A stretch of DNA of 64,000 bases, taken from Pedobacter panaciterrae (GTDB lineage: Bacteria > Bacteroidota > Bacteroidia > Sphingobacteriales > Sphingobacteriaceae). The notes under the pieces are model-generated. The model saw nothing but the letters and a program-made list of their open reading frames with translations. It did not search any database and had not been told where the DNA came from. A program made the position numbers and the translations under genes. The stretch spans positions 496,001 through 560,000 of the forward strand of contig NZ_JABMKW010000016.1 in NCBI RefSeq assembly GCF_013204795.1. The letters are read 5' to 3'. The first letter of the stretch is position 1. The number at the start of each line of letters is the position of its first letter. Positions 1 to 9,370 of the stretch are shown here, piece after piece.

Positions 1-902
1 ATACGCTCTTAATCATTGATGGAGCACTACCCAAACAGCAGGGTGCTTTGGTACAAAACCGTCAGGGACAAATTGGACAGTTCCTGCAGGATATACATAT
101 GCTGTTAATTTACATTAATCGAAACGGATACAGCTACCCTAGCCTTCAAACAGGCCAATATAATGCTTCATGGCAACAATTTGCCCAAGAACTTGAAAAT
201 GCGCGAATAGCAAAAAAACAAGCAGAAAGCACCTTCAACAGATACAGCAAATTATACCAGAATAAAGTGCTTACAGAATCTGAATACGATAAGTACAAAT
301 TCGAACTTGAACAAGCAGAATCTGCCTTTTTGATGGTAAGTACAAAATATAAAACCCAATGGCAAACCGAAGCAAACCAATTGCGAAATGAATTACGCGA
401 ACTTTCAGGTCAACAGGTAGAAATAAACGAACAAAAAAAGCAATACATATTAAGGGCCCCTATTGCCGGATCCTTACAAAATTTGGTTGGTCTTCAAAAA
501 GGAGCCTACGTTTTTGCCAATCAAAAAATAGGAGAAATATCTCCTGACACCAACCTAACGGCCTTTTGCTATATAAAACCAGCAGATATTGGCTTAATTA
601 AGAAAGGGCAGGAAGTACGCTTTCAAATAGATGCTTTTAATTACAACCAATGGGGTTTGGCTGAGGGTAAAGTGCTCGATATTTCTGACGACATCATTAT
701 AATTAACAATAACCAACCTGTATTTAAAGTAAAATGCAGTTTGGACCAGAATTATTTAATGTTAAAAAATGGTTACAAGGGCTATTTAAAAAAGGGTATG
801 AATTTTACTGCCCGCTTTACGGTAACCGAAAGAAGTTTATACCAATTGCTATACGACAAGGTAGATGATTGGGTAAATCCAAACGTTAGCGGAGCGATAT
901 GA
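1..902 (+). CDS. HlyD-family periplasmic adaptor, 5' end cut by the window edge
   Basis: This is the membrane-fusion subunit of a type I/peptide exporter. It should bridge the inner-membrane ABC transporter encoded next to it and an outer-membrane channel. The frame is open from base 3 to the TGA at 900-902, and the only in-window start candidates are weak (a TTG at 48), so the true start lies to the left. The visible part has a long charged, Gln/Glu-rich coiled coil, then a lipoyl-like half (ILRAPIAGSL) and a beta-barrel region near the C terminus (PADIGLIKKGQEV), which is the usual order for HlyD proteins. The N-terminal membrane anchor is not in view. The stop lies 7 nt before the exporter start, so the two genes are surely co-transcribed. 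Family call firm; substrate unknown. Confidence 0.88.
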   Translation, partial: TLLIIDGALPKQQGALVQNRQGQIGQFLQDIHMLLIYINRNGYSYPSLQTGQYNASWQQFAQELENARIAKKQAESTFNRYSKLYQNKVLTESEYDKYKFELEQAESAFLMVSTKYKTQWQTEANQLRNELRELSGQQVEINEQKKQYILRAPIAGSLQNLVGLQKGAYVFANQKIGEISPDTNLTAFCYIKPADIGLIKKGQEVRFQIDAFNYNQWGLAEGKVLDISDDIIIINNNQPVFKVKCSLDQNYLMLKNGYKGYLKKGMNFTARFTVTERSLYQLLYDKVDDWVNPNVSGAI

Positions 903-909
903 GAAGGCT

Positions 910-3075
910 ATGAGCATCAAAGTAAAACAACACGATATAACCGACTGTGGAGCAGCTTGCCTTGCTTCTATAGCATCCCACTATAAATTGGATTTGCCTG
1001 TTGCACGCATCAGACAATTGGCAGGCACCGACAAAAAAGGAACCAATGTACTTGGCATGGTAGAAGCCGCCGAGAAATTGGGTTTTGAGGCTAAGGGAGT
1101 TAAAGGCCCATTTGAAAGTTTGTTTAAAATCCCCAAACCGGCCGTTGCACATCTTATTGTGCATGATATTCTGCAACACTATGTAGTAATTTACAAGGTT
1201 ACCAATAAGTATGTAGAGGTGATGGATCCTATTGACGGACAGATGCACCGCAAAAGTCACGAGCTATTTAAAAAAGAATGGACCGGCGCTTTAGTACTGC
1301 TTCTGCCGGCTGAAGAATTCCAGTCGGGGAATGAAAAGGTGTCTGTACAGGGCCGTTTCTGGAACCTGATAAGACCACACAAAAGCATCCTGATTCAGGC
1401 ACTGTTTGGCGCAATTGTATATACGATCCTGGGTTTGTCTACATCTGTATTTGTTCAAAAGCTGGTAGATTTTGTTCTTGTAGATGGCAACAGAAATTTA
1501 CTCAACTTAATGAGTATTGGAATGATCATCATTCTAGCCCTGCAACTCTTTATTGGTACAGCAAAAACCATCTTTACCCTCAAAACAGGGCAAATGATAG
1601 ATGCTCAGCTGATATTAGGATACTATAAACACCTGTTAAAACTGCCTCAACAATTTTTCGATACCATGCGTGTGGGCGAAATCATTTCAAGAATTAATGA
1701 CGCGGTAAAGATCAGAACGTTCTTAAATGATGTGAGCATAAATTTTCTGGTAAATATCTTTATTGTGTTCTTCTCATTTATCATGATGTTTACTTATTAC
1801 TGGAAGCTGGCCTTAATCATGCTAACAGTAATTCCTTTGTATTTGCTGATCTATTATATAACCAATAAACTGAACAAAAAAGCGCAGAGAAAACTAATGG
1901 AAGATTCGGCTGAACTGGAATCACAATTGGTTGAAAGCTTAAATGCAATAGGAACAATAAAGCGCTTCGGGTTAGAAGGACATGCCAATGAAAAAACGGA
2001 AACACGCTTTATTAAACTGTTGCAAACAGGATTTAAATCGAACATTAACGCTGTTTTTTCGGGAACATCCTCTGAATTGGTTTCTCGTTTGTTAACCATT
2101 ATATTGTTATGGGTAGGTGCCGGTTATGTACTGGAAAGTAAAATCACTCCCGGCGAGCTTTTATCATTCTACACCCTTATAGGTTATTTCACCGGGCCGG
2201 TATCTTCTTTGATTGGCATGAACAGGACCGTTCAGGATGCCGTTATTGCAGCAGATAGATTGTTTGAAATAATGGACCTGGAGCGGGAAAACGACGAAAA
2301 TCAAATTGACCTTACTCCTGATAAAATAGGTGACATTCATTTTGAAAATGTTTCTTTCCGTTACGGAACAAGAGTTACCGTATTTGAAAACCTTAACCTT
2401 AGAATACCTAAAGGTAAATTTACAGCGATTGTTGGAGAAAGTGGTTCTGGTAAATCGACGCTTATGTCTATACTCCAAAACATCTATCCGATACAAAAAG
2501 GAAATGTGAGTATTGGCAAGTACGACCTCAAGTATATTCGCAACTCCTCTCTTCGGAATGTGGTTTCTGTTGTACCGCAAAAGATTGATCTATTTGCAGG
2601 TAATGTTATCGACAATATCGCTGTTGGTGACTATGAACCCGACATGCAAAGGATTATAGATATATCTACCCAGCTTGGAATTATTGACTTTATAGAAACC
2701 TTACCATCAGGATTTCAAACCTATCTTGGCGAAAATGGCACTACCCTGTCAGGTGGACAAAGACAACGCATAGCAATAGCCAGGGCCATATATAGTAATC
2801 CCGAGATTCTTATTCTTGATGAAGCTACCTCTTCATTGGATTCTGCGTCTGAACAGCATGTGCAAAGAATGATTGATCTATTAAAAGTTCAACATAAAAC
2901 AGTAATTGTTATTGCCCATCGCCTAAGTACGCTGAACAACGCGGATAAGATCATTGTATTAGACAAAGGTCTTGTTGTTGAGGAAGGAACACATAATGAG
3001 CTTTTGTTCAACAAAAACTCTGCTTATGCAAACCTCTGGAAATTGCAAACTCCGCAATTAATAACACACGGATAG
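910..3075 (+). CDS. Peptidase C39-containing ABC exporter (bacteriocin/peptide type)
   Basis: Inner-membrane exporter that cleaves a double-glycine leader from a peptide and pumps it out. The N-terminal C39 protease (about residues 1-130) has the catalytic Cys13 in DCGAACL, His90 in QHYVVIYK and Asp106 in VMDP, so it looks active. A six-helix transmembrane region follows (about 150-430). The ATPase (about 480-721) has Walker A GESGSGKST, signature LSGGQRQRIAIARA, Walker B ILILDEATSSLD and the switch His in VIAHRLST. The length of 721 aa is normal. It sits 7 nt after the adaptor gene, with a purine-rich GAGAAGG before its ATG. No GG-leader precursor peptide is visible downstream, so the cargo gene should be to the left of the window or elsewhere. 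Confidence 0.93.
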   Translation: MSIKVKQHDITDCGAACLASIASHYKLDLPVARIRQLAGTDKKGTNVLGMVEAAEKLGFEAKGVKGPFESLFKIPKPAVAHLIVHDILQHYVVIYKVTNKYVEVMDPIDGQMHRKSHELFKKEWTGALVLLLPAEEFQSGNEKVSVQGRFWNLIRPHKSILIQALFGAIVYTILGLSTSVFVQKLVDFVLVDGNRNLLNLMSIGMIIILALQLFIGTAKTIFTLKTGQMIDAQLILGYYKHLLKLPQQFFDTMRVGEIISRINDAVKIRTFLNDVSINFLVNIFIVFFSFIMMFTYYWKLALIMLTVIPLYLLIYYITNKLNKKAQRKLMEDSAELESQLVESLNAIGTIKRFGLEGHANEKTETRFIKLLQTGFKSNINAVFSGTSSELVSRLLTIILLWVGAGYVLESKITPGELLSFYTLIGYFTGPVSSLIGMNRTVQDAVIAADRLFEIMDLERENDENQIDLTPDKIGDIHFENVSFRYGTRVTVFENLNLRIPKGKFTAIVGESGSGKSTLMSILQNIYPIQKGNVSIGKYDLKYIRNSSLRNVVSVVPQKIDLFAGNVIDNIAVGDYEPDMQRIIDISTQLGIIDFIETLPSGFQTYLGENGTTLSGGQRQRIAIARAIYSNPEILILDEATSSLDSASEQHVQRMIDLLKVQHKTVIVIAHRLSTLNNADKIIVLDKGLVVEEGTHNELLFNKNSAYANLWKLQTPQLITHG

Positions 3076-3134
3076 CTCTTTATTTTCCCACTCAAATGTT
3101 ATACCTTGCGCGGTCTAAAACATTTCTATAATTT

Positions 3135-4367
3135 ATGGCAACATCCCGAAAGGCTGCGTTAAGTTTTATTTTTATTACCCTACTACTTGATGTTATTGGC
3201 ATTGGCCTTATCATTCCCGTATTTCCTCAATTAATTGAACAGCTCATTGGTGGCAATATTAGCCAGGCCTCCCAATGGAGTGGTTGGCTTACCTTTGTTT
3301 ACGCCATTATGCAATTTGTTTGCGCGCCTATTATAGGAAATCTTAGTGACAAATATGGTCGGCGGCCTGTTCTTCTCTTATCTCTTTTCGGATTCGGAAT
3401 AGATTATATTTTCCTTGCCCTTGCACCTACCATCTGGTGGCTTTTTGTGGGCCGTATCATAGCTGGCATTTTTGGTGCAAGTATGACCACTGCAACAGCA
3501 TATATAGCCGACATTAGTACAAACGAAAACCGTGCGCAGAACTTTGGAATGATTGGGGCTGCATTTGGAGTAGGTTTTATTATCGGTCCGGCATTAGGAG
3601 GTTTACTTGGAGAAATCGGGCCACGTGTACCTTTTATAGCCGCCGCAATATTAACATTGATTAATGTGGTTTATGGCTATTTTGTATTGCCAGAATCTCT
3701 GGATAGGGAACACAGGCGTGCCTTTGAATGGAAAAGAGCCAACCCGCTTGGGTCATTAATGCAGCTTAAAAAATATAAAGGTCTTGGCGGCTTAATTATA
3801 GCGCTTGTTTTCCTGTACATAGCCAGCCATTCTGTGCAAAGTACCTGGACATTTGTCAATATAGAGAAGTTTAAGTGGAGCACCTCTATGATAGGAATCT
3901 CTTTAACGGTGGTAGGCGTGCTTGTAGCCGCAGTGCAAGGAGGATTAATCCGGTTCATTAATCCCAGACTGGGCAATGAGAAGAGTATCTACGTGGGTTT
4001 CATATTATACGCCGTGGGCTTGTTTCTTTTTGCCTTCGCTTCAGAAACCTGGATGATGTTTGCTTTCCTTGTGCCTTATTGCCTTGGTGGAATTGCAGGC
4101 CCTGCTTTACAGGCAATTATGTCTGGCAATGTCCCTCAAAACGAACAGGGCGAATTACAGGGTGCATTAACAAGTTTAATGAGCGTAACCGCAATTATAG
4201 GGCCTCTATTCATGACAAACTTATTTGCATGGTTTACAAGCCCTGGTGCTGCAATTAAATTTGCGGGAGCTCCGTTTCTTGCCGGAGCTGTATTAATGCT
4301 AATTAGTGTGTTAATTGCTTATAGAACAATGAAAGGTCATTCGTTTATGAACCGAAAGAATGCTTAG
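3135..4367 (+). CDS. TCR/Tet-family MFS efflux transporter
   Basis: A 12-helix proton-driven drug exporter of the tetracycline-resistance-protein type, 410 aa, full length. Evidence is the N-terminal helix rich in small and branched residues ([15 protein letters not shown]), MFS motif A between helices 2 and 3 ([13 protein letters not shown]) and motif C-like [16 protein letters not shown] in helix 5. Chromosomal Bacteroidota copies of this family are common and often do not give tetracycline resistance, so the substrate is open. It starts 59 nt after the ABC exporter. Its stop overlaps the convergent obgE stop by 4 nt, leaving no room for a terminator hairpin between them. Confidence 0.85.
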   Translation: MATSRKAALSFIFITLLLDVIGIGLIIPVFPQLIEQLIGGNISQASQWSGWLTFVYAIMQFVCAPIIGNLSDKYGRRPVLLLSLFGFGIDYIFLALAPTIWWLFVGRIIAGIFGASMTTATAYIADISTNENRAQNFGMIGAAFGVGFIIGPALGGLLGEIGPRVPFIAAAILTLINVVYGYFVLPESLDREHRRAFEWKRANPLGSLMQLKKYKGLGGLIIALVFLYIASHSVQSTWTFVNIEKFKWSTSMIGISLTVVGVLVAAVQGGLIRFINPRLGNEKSIYVGFILYAVGLFLFAFASETWMMFAFLVPYCLGGIAGPALQAIMSGNVPQNEQGELQGALTSLMSVTAIIGPLFMTNLFAWFTSPGAAIKFAGAPFLAGAVLMLISVLIAYRTMKGHSFMNRKNA

Positions 4368-5362
4368 CTGTTAATAGCTGCCCAAAGCATATCTTTTAAT
4401 TCAACCAATCCCTTTTGTGCCACAGAGGAAATAAATATGGAAGGAATATTTTTAGGAAGTTCCTTTTTCATTTCTGCTACCAATTCCTCATCAAGCATAT
4501 CTGATTTGGTTATGGCCAGTAAATGTGGCTTTTGCATCAGTTCAGGGTTGTAATCCTTAAGCTCTGCTTTAAGTATTTCATATTCTTGGGCTATGGTTCT
4601 TTGCGTATCCGCCGGTACCATAAATAGCAATACTGAATTACGTTCAATATGTCTGAGAAACCGATAACCTAATCCTTTACCTTTAGAAGCTCCCTCTATA
4701 ATACCGGGAATGTCTGCCATTACAAAAGATTTGCTATCTCTGTAAGACACGATACCCAGATTAGGTACAATCGTTGTAAATGGATAATCGGCAATTTCTG
4801 GCTTGGCAGCCGAAAGTACAGATAACAAAGTTGATTTACCGGCATTAGGGAATCCAACAAGACCAACATCAGCCAGAACCTTAAGTTCAAGCACCATCCA
4901 TTCTTCCTTGCCCGACTCTCCTGGCTGTGCAAAACGTGGAGTTTGCAAAGTAGGAGTTTTAAAGTGCCAGTTACCCAAGCCTCCTCTTCCCCCCGGAGTA
5001 AGTATCTTGGTTTCGCCATCCTGGGTAATCTCAAAAAGAACATTTCCGGTTTCGGCATCTTTGGCAATAGTACCCAGAGGAACATCAAGGATTTCATCTT
5101 TACCTTGTTTTCCTGTTGAGGTACCACTAGAGCCTGGTGCGCCGTCCTGAGCGATAATATGCTTGCGGTATTTTAAGTGAAGCAACGTCCAGAACTGAGC
5201 ATTTCCCCTTAATATAATGTGTCCACCACGACCACCATCACCCCCATCAGGCCCACCTGTAGAAGTTCTTATATCCCGGTGCAAATGTGCAGAGCCCGAC
5301 CCTCCTTTTCCAGAGCGACAGCATATTTTAACATAATCTACAAAATTGGAACCTTGTGACAT
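4364..5362 (-). CDS. obgE: GTPase ObgE/CgtA
   Basis: Essential ribosome-associated GTPase acting in 50S maturation and the stringent response. The N-terminal Obg fold (about 1-158) shows the glycine-rich [13 protein letters not shown] segment. The G domain has G1 GFPNAGKS at 170-177, G3 DIPG, G4 TKSD and G5 near ISSVAQKG. At 332 aa it is a short form that ends after the G domain and lacks the C-terminal OCT domain of some homologues, as is usual in this phylum. It lies downstream of adk in the same direction with a 104-nt gap that contains a terminator-like hairpin (5389-5407), so it may be separately promoted or attenuated. Confidence 0.96.
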   Translation of the reverse strand: MSQGSNFVDYVKICCRSGKGGSGSAHLHRDIRTSTGGPDGGDGGRGGHIILRGNAQFWTLLHLKYRKHIIAQDGAPGSSGTSTGKQGKDEILDVPLGTIAKDAETGNVLFEITQDGETKILTPGGRGGLGNWHFKTPTLQTPRFAQPGESGKEEWMVLELKVLADVGLVGFPNAGKSTLLSVLSAAKPEIADYPFTTIVPNLGIVSYRDSKSFVMADIPGIIEGASKGKGLGYRFLRHIERNSVLLFMVPADTQRTIAQEYEILKAELKDYNPELMQKPHLLAITKSDMLDEELVAEMKKELPKNIPSIFISSVAQKGLVELKDMLWAAINS

Positions 5363-5388
5363 AACCTTCTATTTTTTAAAAAAATAAG

Positions 5389-5407
5389 CCTGAAAAAACT
5401 TTTCAGG
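5389..5407 (-). terminator. Terminator-like hairpin between adk and obgE
   Basis: An 8-bp perfect stem, CCTGAAAA paired with TTTTCAGG, with a 3-nt loop. Read leftwards it is followed by CTTATTTTTTTT, a good uridine tract. It ends adk transcription, or acts as an attenuator, since it lies only 27 nt before the obgE start codon. Structure read by eye; no folding energy computed. Confidence 0.6.
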
Positions 5408-5466
5408 ATATATGAAAATAGCGGGAAGAACTAAAAATTCGCCCCGCTACTTGTATTATTATTGAT

Positions 5467-6036
5467 CTAGTATTTATCTATTACAGCGCTTAAATCAGCA
5501 AAAATGTCATCGATCTTTCCGATACCATTCACCTTACTTAGCTTATTTTGTCCTTCATAATAAGGCAAAACATGAATCGTTTTGCTGAAGTACTCTTCTA
5601 TACGTTTTTGCAATTTATCAGCCTGATCATCAACGCGACCTGTCTCAATTTGTCTTTGCGCAATACGCTTAGTCAGCTCCTGCTGATCCACATCAAGTGC
5701 AATTACGCCAGCGATTGAACTTCCTTTACTCTCAAGAAACTCATCTAAAGCCTCGGCCTGAGGAACCGTGCGCGGGAAACCATCAAATATAAATCCTTTA
5801 GCATTTGGATTTTTATCAACTTCTTCCTCCAGCATAGCAATCGTAATTTCATCAGGAACAAGTTGCCCTTCTGCAATCAGGGCACTCACGCGTTGTCCTA
5901 AAGGAGATTGATTTTTGATATGGGCCCTAAAAAGGTCGCCTGTTGAAATGTGAATCAATTGATACTTCTCAATTAATTTTTCTGATTGGGTGCCTTTGCC
6001 TGCACCCGGTGGGCCAAAGAGAACAAAATTAAGCAT
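5467..6036 (-). CDS. adk: Adenylate kinase
   Basis: Cytoplasmic phosphotransferase, ATP + AMP to 2 ADP. The P-loop GPPGAGKGT is at residues 8-16. The AMP-binding segment (STGDLFRAH), the GFPRT motif in FDGFPRTVPQAEAL and the Arg-rich core RQIETGRVDDQ near the LID are all present. At 189 aa it is the short-LID form and has no zinc cysteines. Start MLNFVLFGPPG places the P-loop at the normal distance. The adk-obgE pairing is a conserved Bacteroidota arrangement from general knowledge. A terminator-like hairpin sits in its 5' leader at 6057-6087. Confidence 0.97.
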   Translation of the reverse strand: MLNFVLFGPPGAGKGTQSEKLIEKYQLIHISTGDLFRAHIKNQSPLGQRVSALIAEGQLVPDEITIAMLEEEVDKNPNAKGFIFDGFPRTVPQAEALDEFLESKGSSIAGVIALDVDQQELTKRIAQRQIETGRVDDQADKLQKRIEEYFSKTIHVLPYYEGQNKLSKVNGIGKIDDIFADLSAVIDKY

Positions 6037-6056
6037 TCGGGTTGTCTTTAAAGTTA

Positions 6057-6087
6057 AAAAGCCTTCTGCGCAAGCAGTAAGGCTTTT
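6057..6087 (-). terminator. Hairpin in the adk leader (terminator or attenuator)
   Basis: Inverted repeat AAAAGCCTT (6057-6065) with AAGGCTTTT (6079-6087), extended inward by CTGC/GCAG around a 4-nt loop, with one bulged base. Read leftwards it is followed by TTTAACTTT, so it could stop transcripts coming from the beta-helix gene, or attenuate adk itself, whose ATG is only 21 nt further on. The rest of the 338-nt gap 6037-6374 is AT-rich and I see no gene in it. Confidence 0.5.
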
Positions 6088-6374
6088 GGTTGTTATTTAT
6101 ACATTCACAGTTAAAAATCTCTAAGAAATTTATTGAAGATCTAATAAAATTAACTTCTACAAATAGAGATTTAACCATTCAAAATAATTTACTTATACCT
6201 ATTAAATCAGTTGTGATAACTCTCCAGTTCTCAATTCATTAATCTCAACAAATACCGAGAAAAGAAGGTTACTTTTTAGCCTGCAAATATATAATTATTA
6301 ATTTACTATATTGATTTTTTTACAAATAACCCTCGTCAAGGGTCAATGCAGGGCGGCCAAATCTTTATTAAAGA

Positions 6375-7946
6375 CTATTGATAGGCCCCCTTGCTAATCA
6401 AATTATTCACAATACGAGTCTTCCCATCCTTGTCGGTTGTACCATTTATCTCAGCAGAAATAACTGTTCCGGTATTTTTTGCAGGCGAGGCAGATTTAAG
6501 ATGAAAATCATAAATTAGTTTATTTACAAACAAAGGATCTGCACCCCATAAAGAGCCAGCATCACCACCGCAAGCAGCTTTCCACAAATTAAAATCAGTA
6601 TAAGGAACATTATTCCAGCGCCAAATACTTAACCCTTCTGAATAATACAGGTTGTCGCTAACAACATTATTTGTACCGCCAGTAACTTGTTTATTGATAA
6701 AAACGCCTCTATCTGGTCTCGGATAAATAATGTTATTTCTAATCACATTATCGTTGCAATTCTCTGTTAGTCTAATCTCTCCCTCAACTTCATTCGAGTA
6801 GCCCAAATCTTTGCTATTGTGATAGACAGTATTATTCACTACATAACATTTATTGGTACCTCCCCCGGTATAACCTATATATCCACCCATATAAATTCCA
6901 CCCAATGAACAATTGTATACTACGTTATTCCTGACGATGCACTCCTGAGTGGGAAAATTATCTGTTTCGCTAACAATCCCTATACCCCTGCCACTATCTC
7001 TAACCAGATTCCTTTCAACCAAAATATTTCTGGCACCATCAATATAAATGCCGATAGCACCGTTATGGTCCTTATAGGCGGGAATTGGTCCTGTCTTCCC
7101 ATCTATATTAAAAACTTCATTGTCGGCTATTATACCATTGCGAACATAATTATACCAAGGGTTGGGATTTGCAGCATAACCGCCAGCAGCCACAATGCCT
7201 ATATTTTCACCGTTGTAAACCTTATTTTTTCTGATCTCAAAACCGTCCACGTATCCATTTATCGTCAAGTTTTCGCTATAACCCGTGTTACAGTCAAAAA
7301 CCTCATTTTCCTCGACCAAAATCTTTGTAAGTGCCACATTAGTATTGCCTATAATATGAATACCGTGTCCACTTCTACCCAATTCTGGAGCAGCATTATT
7401 TTCGATATTAAATACCCGATTCTTTCGTAGGGTAATATTACTTGAACCGCCTTTTACTACTATTCCATCAACATTGGCCCAGGCATTAGTGGTTTTAAAA
7501 TCACAAATATCGAAACCGTCAATTACAATAAAGCTTACATTATTTACTGTAACCAGTGCTTCGTTACCAGACACAGAAAGGCCATCACCACTAATAATCG
7601 CTTTTTCTCCCTGATATGGCTTTAAAGTAATCAGCTTATCCTTTCTGCCGGATTTAGCAAAAGAGACTTTTTCCTTATAAGTACCACCCCTTACAAAAAC
7701 CGTAAAACCGGGAGTAACCAATTCAAGTCCTTTGTTAATCGTGCTTACCGGAGCCTCCAATGTCCCGCTATTTGAGTCATTTCCGTTGACAGCCACATAG
7801 ATGTCTTTTCCAGAAGCTTGTCCTTCTGGTTTATCCGAACCTGCTGAGGAACTTTTCTTACTGCATGCAGATAAAACACCATAATTCAACATGATGATCC
7901 CTAAAAAAAAGATGCGCTTAAAATACCCTAGCTTTGATGTATTCAT
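6375..7946 (-). CDS. Right-handed parallel beta-helix lipoprotein (DUF1565-like)
   Basis: Predicted surface or periplasmic lipoprotein with a pectate-lyase-like beta-helix fold, as in proteins that bind or cut acidic polysaccharide. Residues 1-28 form a lipoprotein signal ending in the lipobox VLSAC (Cys28), followed by a Ser/Lys-rich linker. A DUF1565-type entry (GNDSNSGTLEAPVSTINKGLE) leads into many short repeats built on Asn ladders such as ITLRKNRVFN and LVERNLVRD. The length of 523 aa is usual. It is the last gene of the locus that starts with the sigma factor at 16742. No catalytic residues can be named with confidence, so lyase, epimerase or binding protein all remain possible. Confidence 0.8.
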   Translation of the reverse strand: MNTSKLGYFKRIFFLGIIMLNYGVLSACSKKSSSAGSDKPEGQASGKDIYVAVNGNDSNSGTLEAPVSTINKGLELVTPGFTVFVRGGTYKEKVSFAKSGRKDKLITLKPYQGEKAIISGDGLSVSGNEALVTVNNVSFIVIDGFDICDFKTTNAWANVDGIVVKGGSSNITLRKNRVFNIENNAAPELGRSGHGIHIIGNTNVALTKILVEENEVFDCNTGYSENLTINGYVDGFEIRKNKVYNGENIGIVAAGGYAANPNPWYNYVRNGIIADNEVFNIDGKTGPIPAYKDHNGAIGIYIDGARNILVERNLVRDSGRGIGIVSETDNFPTQECIVRNNVVYNCSLGGIYMGGYIGYTGGGTNKCYVVNNTVYHNSKDLGYSNEVEGEIRLTENCNDNVIRNNIIYPRPDRGVFINKQVTGGTNNVVSDNLYYSEGLSIWRWNNVPYTDFNLWKAACGGDAGSLWGADPLFVNKLIYDFHLKSASPAKNTGTVISAEINGTTDKDGKTRIVNNLISKGAYQ

Positions 7947-7961
7947 AACTTAAATTCAAGA

Positions 7962-8000
7962 GCTAACCAATTAAAAGCTATTTACTTTTAATTGGTTAGC
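7962..8000. terminator. Perfect 16-bp hairpin between the NHL and beta-helix genes
   Basis: GCTAACCAATTAAAAG (7962-7977) and its exact reverse complement (7985-8000) enclose a 7-nt loop. Neither side is followed by a clean T-run, so it may be a processing or mRNA-stabilising element inside the operon rather than a strong terminator. It lies just after the NHL stop (8031) and 16 nt before the beta-helix start (7946). Confidence 0.5.
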
Positions 8001-8030
8001 AAGTTTGTATGTTAAAATTAAAGGAGTTGT

Positions 8031-9338
8031 TTATTCCGAAACTATTTTTCGAATGCTATTGTTGTTTTTATCCAACACATATACGGTTCCATTCTTGTCC
8101 ACAGCGACTCCGGAAGGCGCACTAAATGCTGCAGCTTTGCCAACAGCATTTACATTTCCCGCATTTGCAGATCCAGCGAAAGTACTTACTGAGTAAGTCA
8201 GGCCATCTACATAACGGATACTTTGATCTGGATTAGAAGTACTCCCGCCTCCAGAGCCATTTCCAGCTATGTACAAATTATTTGAGGCATCTATTGTCAT
8301 ACCCCATGGATAGGCAAATTTAGCGGATGAAGCTGGTCCATCTTCATAACCAACCGACCCAGATCCTGCTGCGGTTGTGCCGATCCAGTTAGAGGATTCG
8401 TATTTTTTAATGACCTGATCTCCATGTACAGTAACAAACAGATTTCCCGTATTATCAAAAGCAAGTCCTGATGGATAGTTCAACCCTGCAATAACCTGAC
8501 TCGTTACGCCAGCTGGTGTCACCTGATATACATTACCTGGAGAATTGCAACTTGCATAAAAAATATTACCGCTCTTCTTATCGAAAACCACACTCCAGGG
8601 CTCTTGATTCGCCCAGGTCAAAAGACTAGCTGTACCATCAGGTGTTATTTTTCTAATGTCCCAATTCCCTGGATCAACACAATACAAATTACCTTCAGGG
8701 TCTATTGTAAGCCCATAAGGAATGCTAAATTTAGCTGCAGTGCCTTTCCCGTCGGCATAACCGCCACTCGTTGGATTACCTACAAAAGTTGTCACGTTGC
8801 CATCCTTATCAATTTTTCTAATGCAATGGTTACCTACATCGGTTACATATACATTAAGCTGATCATCAACAACGATACCACTGGCCCTGTACCAGGATTC
8901 CCCACTAAAATTAAACATGGCATCTGTACCTTGCGCATTTGCAAATCCTGCAACTCCAGAACCGGCTAGTGTAGTTACAGTTCTTGTATATTCATAAGTA
9001 AAAGTACTTGTACTTGTCGCAGTTTTATCACCAATTTTTACGGTAATCGCACCTGAACCTGCCTTTTTAGGCACCACAACCATCAACTGTTTACCATTAA
9101 CGCCAACTACTTTTAACGGCTTACCATTCAGCGTTACCCTAATTTTTGAGGTATCGGTAGTAAAATTACTTCCGTTAATTAATATTTCAGTACCACCACT
9201 ACCTTTCTCAGGAAGTATTTTATCAATTGTCATTGGAGAGGAATCATCATGTTTAAATCCTTCATCCTTTTTACATCCTGCAATCACTACCAACAGGAAA
9301 GCGGCAATAAATAAGCAAGCATTTATATATCTTTTCAT
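8031..9338 (-). CDS. IPT/TIG plus NHL-repeat lipoprotein of a SusCD locus
   Basis: Secreted lipoprotein, likely surface-exposed, that accompanies the SusC/SusD pair. The start chosen is the internal Met at 9338, because it gives a clean lipoprotein signal (MKRYINACLF..., Cys22 in VVIAGC); an upstream in-frame start at 9377 would add 13 residues that spoil it and overlap SusD. After the lipobox comes one IPT/TIG domain (about 30-115: ITVKIGDK, FTYEYTRTV). NHL beta-propeller repeats follow (VYVTDVGNHCIRKI, LYCVDPGNWDIRKI, VYVLDKNNNSIRKI), each with the typical hydrophobic-x-V-x-D-x-x-N-x-x-I-R-K pattern. Such proteins probably bind glycan or scaffold the uptake complex. Binding role is inference. 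Confidence 0.85.
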   Translation of the reverse strand: MKRYINACLFIAAFLLVVIAGCKKDEGFKHDDSSPMTIDKILPEKGSGGTEILINGSNFTTDTSKIRVTLNGKPLKVVGVNGKQLMVVVPKKAGSGAITVKIGDKTATSTSTFTYEYTRTVTTLAGSGVAGFANAQGTDAMFNFSGESWYRASGIVVDDQLNVYVTDVGNHCIRKIDKDGNVTTFVGNPTSGGYADGKGTAAKFSIPYGLTIDPEGNLYCVDPGNWDIRKITPDGTASLLTWANQEPWSVVFDKKSGNIFYASCNSPGNVYQVTPAGVTSQVIAGLNYPSGLAFDNTGNLFVTVHGDQVIKKYESSNWIGTTAAGSGSVGYEDGPASSAKFAYPWGMTIDASNNLYIAGNGSGGGSTSNPDQSIRYVDGLTYSVSTFAGSANAGNVNAVGKAAAFSAPSGVAVDKNGTVYVLDKNNNSIRKIVSE

Positions 9339-9370
9339 ATTCTTATACGTATTAATAAATGATGAATCCA

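Noticed and set aside
886..1260. 124-aa minus-strand frame over the C39 domain
   Set aside because: Antisense of the peptidase domain with its catalytic residues; no family pattern.
4803..5150. 115-aa plus-strand frame within obgE
   Set aside because: It is the antisense of the conserved Obg domain; the minus-strand protein has all G motifs.
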